Shown piece by piece: positions 50,231-57,665 of a stretch of DNA of 64,000 nucleotides. The stretch lies in IMG/VR virus record IMGVR_UViG_3300037845_000036, positions 33,059-97,058 of that record; one strand, 5' to 3'. The stretch is from a virus. Position 1 is the first letter of the stretch, and every line of letters starts with the position of its first letter. A program made the position numbers and the translations under genes. Below the pieces are notes generated by a model. The model was given only the letters and a program-made list of their open reading frames with translations, did not search any database and was not told the origin of the DNA.

Positions 50231-53119
50231 TTATAGGTCGTAGGGCAACGCGCGAGCACGTTGCGTCGGCCACGTCATCGACTGCTCTTCGCCCTTGTCC
50301 CAAGCTTCGCGGCGCTCGAAGATGCCGATATCGCTTAGATGTTTGAGAGCACCACTACAAGCGTCCATGGTGTCGTCATGTCTTCCTCTAGGAAATAAGC
50401 AAATTTCCTCAATCAATGGTTCGCACCAGACGGGTCTCGTTCCATCTTCATACATCGGAATATAGAGTTGGTGTGACGAAAATATCCACTGTACTGCATG
50501 AGCGCGCGCCCATTTGTCCCCACGTGCGGCCTTTAACTCTGTTGCCCATGTCTGATCAGAAAAAAGCCGTCGTAATTCTTGTTCTAAACCGTGCCCTTGG
50601 CCCTGAGTCTCAATCCCAAGATATTCGACTTTATAGCGTCGGCAGGTGTCATTAACCCATTCCACCAATCCCCAGTTGGCTTGCCGCTGTTCTCGATATC
50701 GCGGCGAACGCCATTCCTCTGCCGTCACACCAGAAGGCAATTCATCGGGCGGTCCATGTAACTCTAGCCGCTTGGTCCATCCATAAAGCAACAACACCTT
50801 TGGAAACCCGTAGTCATCAGCCTCTCGAATATATGTACCGTCCCCATTAGGGACGATGCGCCCCTTGCCCTCCGCCCTGAACACACCAAACACCAACATC
50901 GCGCTTCGATCATTCTGCTGTCTCTCGGTAAACGCCGTGTCCACCCATGCCACGACATATTCCAACGCAGGATACTGTATCCGGCCGTTTCGGATCATGT
51001 CTTGCGGAAACGTTCCATCAGGCAATAATGGAGGCCACGGTTCCAACCACTCTGCCTTAATAATTCCGCCGCCTTTTGGTATAGGAAGCTGTTGTAACTG
51101 ACCTGCTACACTGTATTCCGTAAGACGATCGCCATCAAGAGCACGTAATCCTTGCTCTATTTGCTTGAGAGCACTATCGGTCCACACTGCTGGCCAAAGT
51201 AATTCTCCACGCTCTGTTCTTGGGTCTCCTTGGCATGCTCGATCAGGATCAAATCTGGCCGGGTACATCAAGTGTACAGTGTCTTCTGGCCAGTTTTTTA
51301 GTGCCCAATCTGTTGCATCAAGAGTGTGTAATCTTTGCATGATCAATATTCGTGCAGACGTGCGCGGATCTGTAATACGAGTTGTCAAATCACTCATACC
51401 ACGAATTGAAGCATTGCGCTCCATTTCACTATCCGCACCTCTGCGAGTTTGGGGATCGTCGCAGATTATTAAATTTCCGCCACGGCCCAACAGGCCGCCT
51501 TCGATTGAACTTGACATGCGCTCACCACCAGCAGTATTGCCGAAGTTGGCTCTGCTCTGCTGATCCGGCAGTATTTTTACTTGTTTACCCCAATGTTTTT
51601 GATACCATTCCCCCATAACCAGTCGTCGCATCTTAACGGCAAGTTCCTCTGAAAGAATAGAACCGTATGACACAGACAAAATCTTCACATGAGGGCCAGA
51701 AAGAGGCCCCCATTTCGCTTCTGGCTGTATCCATAGCCATGCTGGGAAGATAATATTGACCAAATTGCTGTTATGAACAGCCAAATCATTAACCGTAAAA
51801 CTCTCGTCTTCTTTAACGGTCAGGCATCTACATTCCGCCTTGCCTGCGCCAACGATGCTAAGAACGGGATCAGGATGAAGGACAGTGTGGAAACTCCGAG
51901 GCGTTGCTGCCTCTATCGCTCTTTTTTTCCTTTCGCAAAGACCTGGCAAAAATTTGAATTTGCTAACATTCGTTTCATCAGTGGCCCCCACATCAAATGA
52001 TGTGTATAACCCTCCCGGCTGTCGCTTGCTTTCAAGTTTTGCCACACGGCGACGAATACGAGTATTGATCCCTATTCGTAGACACAAATGTTGAATATCC
52101 CTAGCCAAACCTTCTGATACAGTAGTCATTTTCGCTTCGTGGCTTAGTCGTGTATCATTTCTATGCTTTACTGCAAAATATCCGTCACAACTGGCATACG
52201 CCCCAACAAAATTTGATATAATCGTATTGTTCGCCCGCAACACAGCGGCGGGAACTCGTTTGGTATAACTGTCAGAACCACGCAAGCCATGGCCCCCTAG
52301 AAATTCCTGCAGACGCCCACTTCGGTTAGAATGGACTCCTATCGCCGTACAGGTACCCACCCGTGTCCGTCGTTTAGTCTCAAATCCTAGCGCGTGTGCG
52401 CATCGTTCAAAATCATCCAGGATTTCTTCTTCATTCCCCGTAAACGAAATTCCTGTGTATTTAACAGAACCATCACCGATCAAATATCCCAAAAAACGCG
52501 CTTCTTCCGTTGACATGCTTGGGGACACAACTTCGCTCCCCGTCGCATCTCCGCCCACCGCTGCCAAAATATCTGTCGTCTTTAATTCCCCGGCGGCTAC
52601 CCAACCACGCGTGGTTAAAAACGGATGATCTGGCGCCACCTTTGCTCGGCGTCCCTGAAATGTTTCTACCGCTATGACATCCAACAATCCCTGTTCATGA
52701 ACCGCCGTGACAGGTCTATATTGTCCCCTATGCGTCAGTACACGATCACCAACTTTAATGTCTCCCAATCTTATTGGTCCAATGTCCGTCAATACCATTT
52801 CATCTATACTGACCGGCTTTGTGTGCCTCGGAGGTATGTTGATAATGAGATTTCTTATCTTTCCCGTTCTTATTTGCCGTAATTTCTTGGCGATTTCTAT
52901 ATGATGCCAATTAATTTCTAATGTCTGCGTCTCACCAATTTCCTTCCACGCATGGCGCATGAACTCAATCAGCGACCGCTCGCAATTCTCCTTTTCCTGC
53001 TTGTTCGCCCTCATCTCCAGCAGGATCGCAAGCTCGATCTGCTCTTCCTTGGTGAGCGGCTTTAGCTTTTTCCGATCGACGTTGGGGTTTGGTCGGAGAA
53101 TTAATTGACCGCCGGGCAT
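50231..53119 (-). CDS. terL: Large terminase subunit with intein
   Basis: A 962-residue precursor (ATG at 53119; a TTG two codons earlier is possible). Without the intein the packaging ATPase/nuclease is about 613 residues. Walker A is split: PPRHTK ends at residue 101 and the chain resumes with SNLVNIIFPAWLW at 451, giving PPRHTKS after splicing. Walker B is GNLIICDDP. The nuclease part has VAWVDTAF, YLGIETQGQGHG and LFPRGRHDDTMDA, the three acidic positions of the RNase-H-like fold. It pumps DNA into the prohead and cuts concatemers. A small stem (GAGCCG/CGGCTC, 53131-53145) lies just before the start. Confidence 0.95.
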   Translation of the reverse strand: MPGGQLILRPNPNVDRKKLKPLTKEEQIELAILLEMRANKQEKENCERSLIEFMRHAWKEIGETQTLEINWHHIEIAKKLRQIRTGKIRNLIINIPPRHTKPVSIDEMVLTDIGPIRLGDIKVGDRVLTHRGQYRPVTAVHEQGLLDVIAVETFQGRRAKVAPDHPFLTTRGWVAAGELKTTDILAAVGGDATGSEVVSPSMSTEEARFLGYLIGDGSVKYTGISFTGNEEEILDDFERCAHALGFETKRRTRVGTCTAIGVHSNRSGRLQEFLGGHGLRGSDSYTKRVPAAVLRANNTIISNFVGAYASCDGYFAVKHRNDTRLSHEAKMTTVSEGLARDIQHLCLRIGINTRIRRRVAKLESKRQPGGLYTSFDVGATDETNVSKFKFLPGLCERKKRAIEAATPRSFHTVLHPDPVLSIVGAGKAECRCLTVKEDESFTVNDLAVHNSNLVNIIFPAWLWIQPEAKWGPLSGPHVKILSVSYGSILSEELAVKMRRLVMGEWYQKHWGKQVKILPDQQSRANFGNTAGGERMSSSIEGGLLGRGGNLIICDDPQTRRGADSEMERNASIRGMSDLTTRITDPRTSARILIMQRLHTLDATDWALKNWPEDTVHLMYPARFDPDRACQGDPRTERGELLWPAVWTDSALKQIEQGLRALDGDRLTEYSVAGQLQQLPIPKGGGIIKAEWLEPWPPLLPDGTFPQDMIRNGRIQYPALEYVVAWVDTAFTERQQNDRSAMLVFGVFRAEGKGRIVPNGDGTYIREADDYGFPKVLLLYGWTKRLELHGPPDELPSGVTAEEWRSPRYREQRQANWGLVEWVNDTCRRYKVEYLGIETQGQGHGLEQELRRLFSDQTWATELKAARGDKWARAHAVQWIFSSHQLYIPMYEDGTRPVWCEPLIEEICLFPRGRHDDTMDACSGALKHLSDIGIFERREAWDKGEEQSMTWPTQRARALPYDL
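51770..52816 (-). mobile_element. Intein with LAGLIDADG endonuclease in terL Walker A
   Basis: A 349-residue intein between Lys101 and Ser451 of the precursor. The N-terminal splicing block starts with Pro (PVSIDEMVLTDIGPIRLGD). Block B is AKVAPDHPFLTTRGW, with His but Ala at the usual Thr place. The end is CRCLTVKEDESFTVNDLAVHN followed by Ser. A Cys replaces the usual Asp of block F, and the last Asn plus penultimate His are intact. The nuclease insert has FLGYLIGDGS and FVGAYASCDGYF, the two acidic helices of a LAGLIDADG enzyme. Pro first and block-F Cys recall class 3 inteins, but the Trp and Thr of that class's WCT set are Phe and Val. Confidence 0.92.
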
Positions 53120-53125
53120 GGGCAA

Positions 53126-53713
53126 CTATCGAGCCGCTTCGGCTCCCCCCAACATGCCAGCCGGCACTTCACACCCAGGCTGCCCCGGTCGCGGTCCCCA
53201 CGCGGGCTGCCACAGCCGCGAACTCTGATACAACCCCAACCGGCGCTCCCACAGATCCCACATGCCGTTCGCGTCCGGTGGCGGCGGGACTTCCTCTACG
53301 TCTTCCGCCAACTCAGTCAACATCGACTCTACCGTGTCTCCCACCAAATTATTTTCTGATATGTCAGACACATCCTCGCCGCCTATTACAACCGCGCGCT
53401 CAGAAAGGGGCGGGGGGTCGGTTTCAACTGGGGCAGATACACCAGCGAGAGAAAATTCCTGTATTGGTCGAAGCGGGTTCGCCGTCTTCGTGATCAATCC
53501 CGTCAACTGCTCCATGAACATCGTCTGCGCCCGCACCAACGCCGACACAGCATCAATCAACGCGTCCAGCCGCTTGTCGCTGCCACCAGCCTCGCGCGGC
53601 GCTCTCGGTACTCGCGCCCGATGCCCCTTATGGTGGTTCGGCGCCGGCCGCGTCCCCGCCCGTACCTCCGCCCAATACCTGTTGGCTCGCTCGCGACCGT
53701 TAAATTCAGACAT
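53126..53713 (-). CDS. Unknown protein upstream of terL (195 aa)
   Basis: The basic N-terminal half (MSEFNGRERANRYWAEVRAG, HHKGHRARVPRAPREAGG) precedes a helix LDALIDAVSALVRAQTMFME. An acidic region (LTELAEDVEEVPPPP) and a Gly/Pro/Trp-rich tail follow. It ends immediately before the terminase start. A DNA-binding role would fit the charge, but the small terminase candidate is elsewhere (55537). Not recognised. Confidence 0.6.
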   Translation of the reverse strand: MSEFNGRERANRYWAEVRAGTRPAPNHHKGHRARVPRAPREAGGSDKRLDALIDAVSALVRAQTMFMEQLTGLITKTANPLRPIQEFSLAGVSAPVETDPPPLSERAVVIGGEDVSDISENNLVGDTVESMLTELAEDVEEVPPPPDANGMWDLWERRLGLYQSSRLWQPAWGPRPGQPGCEVPAGMLGGAEAAR

Positions 53714-53918
53714 GCCGTACTAGATACCGTCGCGGCAAATCCTTCAATAAATCCGCATGCTCCCGCTCTATCCGCGCTAGGTCCACCGTCATCGCATCCT
53801 CCGCGCTCATCGGCGGACCCCACACATTGCCTCGCAACTCCGCAAAACAATTCGCGCACCGCCGCGTCTCTGGGTTGTAGATGTGCGTGCAGGTCACTAC
53901 TCGCCCCCACCGATCCAC
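53706..53918 (-). CDS. Small zinc-finger-like protein (70 aa)
   Basis: Contains CTHIYNPETRRCANC (residues 10-24), a Cys-x-His ... Cys-x2-Cys site able to hold one zinc ion, then an acidic helix EDAMTVDLARIEREHADLL. It overlaps the genes on both sides by 8 and 22 bases. Function unknown. Confidence 0.6.
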   Translation of the reverse strand: MDRWGRVVTCTHIYNPETRRCANCFAELRGNVWGPPMSAEDAMTVDLARIEREHADLLKDLPRRYLVRHV

Positions 53919-55072
53919 TTCGTTGGTATATAGGGGCGCTCCTCACGCTGCGGCTTTACGGGCAGCGGAACATATCCCGCCCGCTCATCCGCCTCACGTC
54001 GCTTCTCCGAACCGCCCACGGGGTTGAAAATCCCAGTGGCGAACGCGTCAGCCACCAACGGCACATCAACAACTATTGGCCCGCAGCCCGCCGTGAACGT
54101 CTCTCCCAACCCGATCGCCTGTTCACCAATCATCGTGTCCAACAGCAGCGACTTGCGCGGCAAATGGCACGAGCAGATCAGCCGCCCATCTCGCTCAGAC
54201 AGAAGATGTTCGGGAGCCGTCTGGTCGCAGGGACTCGGGAAGACCAATAGTCGCGGCGCGCGCATCTCGGCGCTGCCGGGTTCGGCGCTGATATGCCTCA
54301 CAGAGATGCCGGTAACATCCTCCAGCGCTCGCTTGAGATCGTCCGGCAGTTTGTAGGGCAATGGGAACAGCCCCTGCGGCGGCAGCCCAATCACCCACCG
54401 CAGGCGGTCTATCGCCTCAATGACGCGAGCGGCATCCGCGTTGTCTCCAAACGACGCCGAACCGCTCTCTTGGTCGTCAGCGGCTTCATAGCCAAACGTA
54501 TCGCATAACTTGGCAAGCCAGACCTGCGGGTAAGCGTCAGCACCCCACACCAAGCAAGTAGTCAGAAATTCTCCGTTCGGATTCTGCTCGCGTGGTGTCG
54601 GCCAGCCTCGCTCACGCAATCCAGCGATCACAGCATCGCGAAGAGCCTCGCCAGCCGCAGTCGCCGCCTCTATTTCTGCTGTTTCTTGCGCCGTGTGCAG
54701 GGGTGCGGCGGGATCAAAATCAACAGTACCCCCTTCTGTCCGAAGTCGCGCTAGACCAAGATAACGCGCCTCAGCATCAGCCTGTACTCCAACGACCGCG
54801 CCACATCGCCGAACGTAATCATCACCCGCAAAAATCTTCTCCCACTGACTCGCCAGCGACTTCCCATACCGCTGAACTAGGCTATTTCCCCCCGTACCTG
54901 CAATTTCTGGCGAGGGGGACACGCACGCGTCTGGGACTGCCTGTGGCTGCGGGGGGGTACCCGCCGGCGGTGGGGGGTCGGATCTGACCTGGCATGCGCA
55001 GGGCTGGCCAGCAGCCGCTAGCGCTTCATGGCGACCGCAGCAAGGCTGATCGTTGTCAATGAAACCAAACAC
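53897..55072 (-). CDS. Unknown 391-aa protein between terS and terL
   Basis: GTG start with GGAGGA at ideal distance. The first 70 residues have five cysteines (DNDQPCCGRHE, QPCACQV) and a proline-rich stretch. Then LVQRYGKSLASQWEKIF, a helical part with AAGEALRDAVIAGLRERGW, and GRLICSCHLPRKSLLLDTMI. The C terminus is basic. Cys pairs suggest metal binding. I cannot assign it to a family. Confidence 0.6.
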   Translation of the reverse strand: MFGFIDNDQPCCGRHEALAAAGQPCACQVRSDPPPPAGTPPQPQAVPDACVSPSPEIAGTGGNSLVQRYGKSLASQWEKIFAGDDYVRRCGAVVGVQADAEARYLGLARLRTEGGTVDFDPAAPLHTAQETAEIEAATAAGEALRDAVIAGLRERGWPTPREQNPNGEFLTTCLVWGADAYPQVWLAKLCDTFGYEAADDQESGSASFGDNADAARVIEAIDRLRWVIGLPPQGLFPLPYKLPDDLKRALEDVTGISVRHISAEPGSAEMRAPRLLVFPSPCDQTAPEHLLSERDGRLICSCHLPRKSLLLDTMIGEQAIGLGETFTAGCGPIVVDVPLVADAFATGIFNPVGGSEKRREADERAGYVPLPVKPQREERPYIPTKWIGGGE

Positions 55073-55087
55073 TTATCCGATCCTCCG

Positions 55088-55192
55088 CTATGGCCACAAC
55101 GAGACAACGAGCAGCATCATAATCAATATGGCGAGCGAGCCTAAGCTCACTGCCTCGCGCCAGTCATCCCCTATTCGCAGCCTTCGTTGCAT
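55088..55192 (-). CDS. Tiny membrane protein (34 aa)
   Basis: The ATG at 55190-55192 opens a 34-codon frame: MQRRLRIGDDWREAVSLG, then one helix AILIMMLLVVSLW. It ends 15 bases before the strong RBS-driven GTG gene. Basic N terminus and C-terminal helix suggest insertion with the N terminus inside. Unknown function. Confidence 0.45.
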   Translation of the reverse strand: MQRRLRIGDDWREAVSLGSLAILIMMLLVVSLWP

Positions 55193-55210
55193 CGCACCAT
55201 CGCCTAGCCA

Positions 55211-55315
55211 TTAATAACACTTAACGGTCGGTGCGGCGTATTCTAAGCTATTGATATCGTTGCATACCCATCGTTGTGCGCCGCAGCATGGTTTTGGGAA
55301 TTGCTCAGGCAGCAT
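55211..55315 (-). CDS. Tiny Cys-containing protein (34 aa)
   Basis: The ATG at 55313-55315 lies within the last codons of the gene at 55305. The product is MLPEQFPKPCCGAQRWVC... ending VKCY, with four cysteines in 34 residues. Overlap and cysteine pattern favour a real gene; the role is unknown. Confidence 0.4.
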   Translation of the reverse strand: MLPEQFPKPCCGAQRWVCNDINSLEYAAPTVKCY

Positions 55316-55562
55316 CACGTGTGTCTGCCGCAGCGTCGCTTGCGATCTCGCCGTTGTGCGCCGCGACATCGGACACTGCCCACTCGGACCATTCACCGTC
55401 ATCCTCGACGCGCTCGCTTAGCAGATAGGTTTCAAAGGCACCAGCCATAGCAACGGCGGCATCAGCGGTAGCTGTATGACAGAAACGGCAAGCCTGCTCC
55501 AAGCAAAACCTGCGCAATTGCACTAACTCGCCATCGCTAAACGCTATCGTCAGCTTCGGCAT
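55305..55562 (-). CDS. Small protein, unknown (85 aa)
   Basis: Taken from MPKLTIAFSDGELVQLRRF; an extension to 55604 runs further into terS. It has helices with ALALQ-like character, ACRFCHTATADAAVAMAG (two Cys), and an acidic end. It overlaps the end of the small terminase by 26 bases. Function unknown. Confidence 0.5.
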   Translation of the reverse strand: MPKLTIAFSDGELVQLRRFCLEQACRFCHTATADAAVAMAGAFETYLLSERVEDDGEWSEWAVSDVAAHNGEIASDAAADTRDAA

Positions 55563-56115
55563 TACCCGACTCCTCATCCTCGAAATCTTGTGCGTCATGG
55601 TCAATTACAATGCCAGCGCGTTCGGCCAGCGTCCAGATATGATCCTCGCGTTGATCATCAGCCATTTGCCCAAGGCGATGTTCAACCGAACCAGTGTGTT
55701 CAACCTCGCGACGATCTGACCATTCAAACCTACGGCGGTTCTTCAGCCAGATAAACGCGGCCGCTGTGTCGGGCGGATAGTGCTCGACATAAGGCGCATA
55801 GATCGGCGCTTCGGCTCCCTGCGGCATAAGTATCTTGACCGCGTCGTGCGAGTAACCCTTAGCTCGCTCATAAAGACTACGCACTATTTGCGCATCAGCT
55901 ATTTCGCCCCCGCTTTTTACGGATTGCCCAAATTCAGGATGTAGCTTGCAATATGTTGCGAAGCGTCTTGGCGATACACCAAGTTTAGCTGCCATTTGTT
56001 GTTGGTTAAGGCCGAGGAGCGCCAGGTTCTTTACCTGTTCAACCATTTCAGGTCTGTAATTAGTTGGTCTCCCAACTTTGCGACTTGGCTTTTGTTGGCG
56101 CTGTGTTTGGGGCAT
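55537..56115 (-). CDS. terS: Small terminase subunit
   Basis: From MPQTQRQQKPSRKVGRPTNY the protein has 192 residues. It has the well-known small-terminase HTH: NYRPEMVEQVKNLALLGLNQ, QQMAAKLGVSPRRFATYCK, HPEF, then ADAQIVRSLYERAKGYSHDA, APYVEHYPPDTAAAFIWLKN and RRRFEWSDR. The oligomer recognises the packaging site and loads the large subunit. Longer starts (to 56244) would run through the promoter region facing the plus-strand genes and are disfavoured. No Shine-Dalgarno site is visible; see the leaderless note. Confidence 0.85.
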   Translation of the reverse strand: MPQTQRQQKPSRKVGRPTNYRPEMVEQVKNLALLGLNQQQMAAKLGVSPRRFATYCKLHPEFGQSVKSGGEIADAQIVRSLYERAKGYSHDAVKILMPQGAEAPIYAPYVEHYPPDTAAAFIWLKNRRRFEWSDRREVEHTGSVEHRLGQMADDQREDHIWTLAERAGIVIDHDAQDFEDEESGNAEADDSV

Positions 56116-56122
56116 GAGGGCG

Positions 56123-56151
56123 CATATAACGCGGATTTGCGAGGATTGCAA
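56123..56151 (-). promoter_or_regulatory. Candidate late promoter before terS
   Basis: On the minus strand TTGCAA (56146-56151), 17 bases, then TATATG (56123-56128). A start about seven bases on would fall at the terS ATG, giving a leaderless or nearly leaderless message. This is the only non-coding gap at the head of the long late gene run. Confidence 0.45.
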
Positions 56152-56162
56152 GCGGGGCTGTT

Positions 56163-56202
56163 GTGCGATTTGTGTTGACATGGCGATAGCGCGGCGTATG
56201 AT
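56163..56202 (+). promoter_or_regulatory. Early promoter 1 with GTGCGATTT box
   Basis: TTGACA (56175-56180), 16 bases, TATGAT (56197-56202): nearly perfect sigma-70 elements. GTGCGATTT (56163-56171) stands three bases before the -35. The same box and spacing occur at the promoters at 62197 and 62482, so it is probably a binding site for a shared regulator. It drives the cassette 56229-57197. Confidence 0.75.
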
Positions 56203-56228
56203 GGGATTGTCAGAACGGGAGAACGGAA

Positions 56229-56609
56229 ATGACATATCAGCCACCGATTACAGTACGCAAAGCCGAAGTAGCGCCGATCGTCGCGGCCACGTTCCCAGAA
56301 TATCGCGGTAAGAAATTCCGCGTAGAGTTCCGCGAACAAGTCTGTCTGTTGGATCTGAATTGGTCCGGCGGGTCACGGAGTCAGTACCGCGCTTGCACGT
56401 TAAGCGGCGAAGCACTTGGTTCATCGGCGAAGTACAACGCAATGGCGCCATGGGACTCGCGGCAAGTCGAAGGACAGAGCGTAGCGGTTCCGCAAGGCGC
56501 TTGCATGGTTCGCCATAGCCATTTCTGCGGGAAGGACACGGGAATCACGATCACAATAAACCCGGCAGATGCGCCGAAATGGATCGAACATCAGAACAGC
56601 GCGGCATAG
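56229..56609 (+). CDS. Conserved early phage protein (126 aa)
   Basis: First gene of the plus cassette, with GGGAGAACGG before the ATG. The sequence runs VAATFPEYRGKKFRVEFREQ, VCLLDLNWSGGSRSQYRACT and VPQGACMVRHSHFCGKDTGI; the last part (HxxFxGKDxGI) is conserved in similar phage and prophage proteins as I recall. No catalytic motif is known. It likely acts early in infection. Confidence 0.7.
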   Translation: MTYQPPITVRKAEVAPIVAATFPEYRGKKFRVEFREQVCLLDLNWSGGSRSQYRACTLSGEALGSSAKYNAMAPWDSRQVEGQSVAVPQGACMVRHSHFCGKDTGITITINPADAPKWIEHQNSAA

Positions 56610-56618
56610 GAGGCGGCG

Positions 56619-56894
56619 ATGTACGAAGCGACGGCGTATGAAATCACGTTGCGCGACAAGGATGGCAAGCGTTGGCTGATCGCCTACAGTGAGCGCCATA
56701 CGCAACGGTGTGTTTGCCAGAATTTTTCGGCGCATCATCCGAAGATTCAGCGGTTTATCGCTCCGACTGATGCGCGGTGGGACAGGGCGCGCAAGCGGTA
56801 TATCGCGGCAGAATGGGAGTTTGGCTTTACGGGTCGGACGAGGCGGCAAGCGAAGCAGGAGGGCGAATTGCCCCGCTTCGGCGATGCGGCGTAG
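56619..56894 (+). CDS. Early phage protein, unknown (91 aa)
   Basis: Nine bases after the previous gene. Compact basic protein: YEITLRDKDGKRWLIAYSER, RCVCQNFSAHHPKIQRFIAP and FGFTGRTRRQAKQEGELPR. Mixed strands with a basic C terminus. Not recognised. Confidence 0.65.
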   Translation: MYEATAYEITLRDKDGKRWLIAYSERHTQRCVCQNFSAHHPKIQRFIAPTDARWDRARKRYIAAEWEFGFTGRTRRQAKQEGELPRFGDAA

Positions 56895-56924
56895 TTTCGG
56901 CATCAGCAAGGGGAGACAGGGCAA

Positions 56925-57197
56925 ATGACATCAGATTATCCGACGCGCGGTTTCAACATCGTGCAGCCATCAATCGCTGAGACACAATTGACTGGCTGGG
57001 TTGCGACCGCTCAGTTCTCGCGGCTTGGTCACGAGTATGCGATCAAGTTCATTGACAACCGCATGCCGCGCCTCAGCGTCGAGTGCATGCGCGACGGCAA
57101 GCCGATCGCGTGGCACCGCTTGAGCGACAAGGCTCGGCAGGTGGCGCACAAAGCAGCCGATTTTCTCAAGAGCGCTCGGGCGATTGCCGCAGCGTAG
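56925..57197 (+). CDS. Early phage protein, unknown (90 aa)
   Basis: GGGGAGACAGGG lies before the ATG. The protein has TGWVATAQFSRLGHEYAIKF, a strand PRLSVECMRDGKPIAWHRL and a C-terminal helix ARQVAHKAADFLKSARAIA. It is the last gene of the cassette, followed at once by an intrinsic terminator. Unknown function. Confidence 0.65.
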   Translation: MTSDYPTRGFNIVQPSIAETQLTGWVATAQFSRLGHEYAIKFIDNRMPRLSVECMRDGKPIAWHRLSDKARQVAHKAADFLKSARAIAAA

Positions 57198-57221
57198 CTC
57201 GCTCGCTTATCCGCCTGCCTC

Positions 57222-57248
57222 GCGGCGCCTCCGGGCGCCGCTTTTTTT
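57222..57248 (+). terminator. Intrinsic terminator of early cassette
   Basis: GCGGCGCC and GGCGCCGC form a perfect 8-bp GC stem around TCCG, followed by seven T. This is a standard rho-independent terminator, 24 bases after the last gene of the plus cassette. Confidence 0.92.
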
Positions 57249-57314
57249 GCGGACGACGTTGCGATGTTGCGATTATTTTCGCGCGGCGCGCTGACCCACG
57301 GCATAGCGGGCAAA

Positions 57315-57602
57315 GGGACATTCGGGACATTTTTGAGCGTTTTCTATTCACGCTCTATAGGAATCACTCTTTTGTTCCCCACTAGTTCTAATTTAGGTGT
57401 TTTTTTTCAATATATCGATTCTTAGTAGAAAGATGTCCCTAATGTCTCTTTGGGCGTCGATATGCCGCTGTCGGTCAATGGGTTAACCCAAGGGACATCA
57501 CGAAAAATAATGTCCCTTGGGATGTCCCTAATGTCTCTTAGCAAAGGGACATCACAGGGACATCTTTTGGGGGGCAAATAATGTCCCTGTGCATAATGTC
57601 CC
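57315..57602. repeat. GGGACAT iteron cluster, candidate origin
   Basis: The gene-free stretch 57198-57665 holds ten perfect copies of GGGACAT: direct at 57315, 57324, 57492, 57546, 57557 and inverted (ATGTCCC) at 57433, 57510, 57522, 57581, 57596. Two ATGTCTC variants are at 57442 and 57531. The 19-mer GATGTCCCTAATGTCTCTT occurs twice (57432, 57521). AAGGGACAT and ATGTCCCTT make a 9-bp inverted repeat at 57490-57518, next to the palindrome GGGTTAACCC (57480-57489). An A/T-rich block (57360-57430) lies in the middle. The primase/helicase gene ends beside it. This fits an iteron-type replication origin. Confidence 0.8.
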
Positions 57603-57665
57603 TTTGTTTTTAGGTCAGGTTGCATGACCTATAAATTCAGATTGTCGCAACAAAAATAGCAACGT

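Noticed and set aside
56116-56244. 43-codon N-terminal extension of the small terminase
   Set aside because: It crosses the divergent promoter region and adds a segment not typical of small terminases. The shorter start gives the usual length.
57422-57625. 67-codon minus-strand frame over the GGGACAT cluster
   Set aside because: Its sequence (repeated RDIRDIP and HYAQGHY pieces) is only the translation of the heptamer repeats, with no other coding sign.
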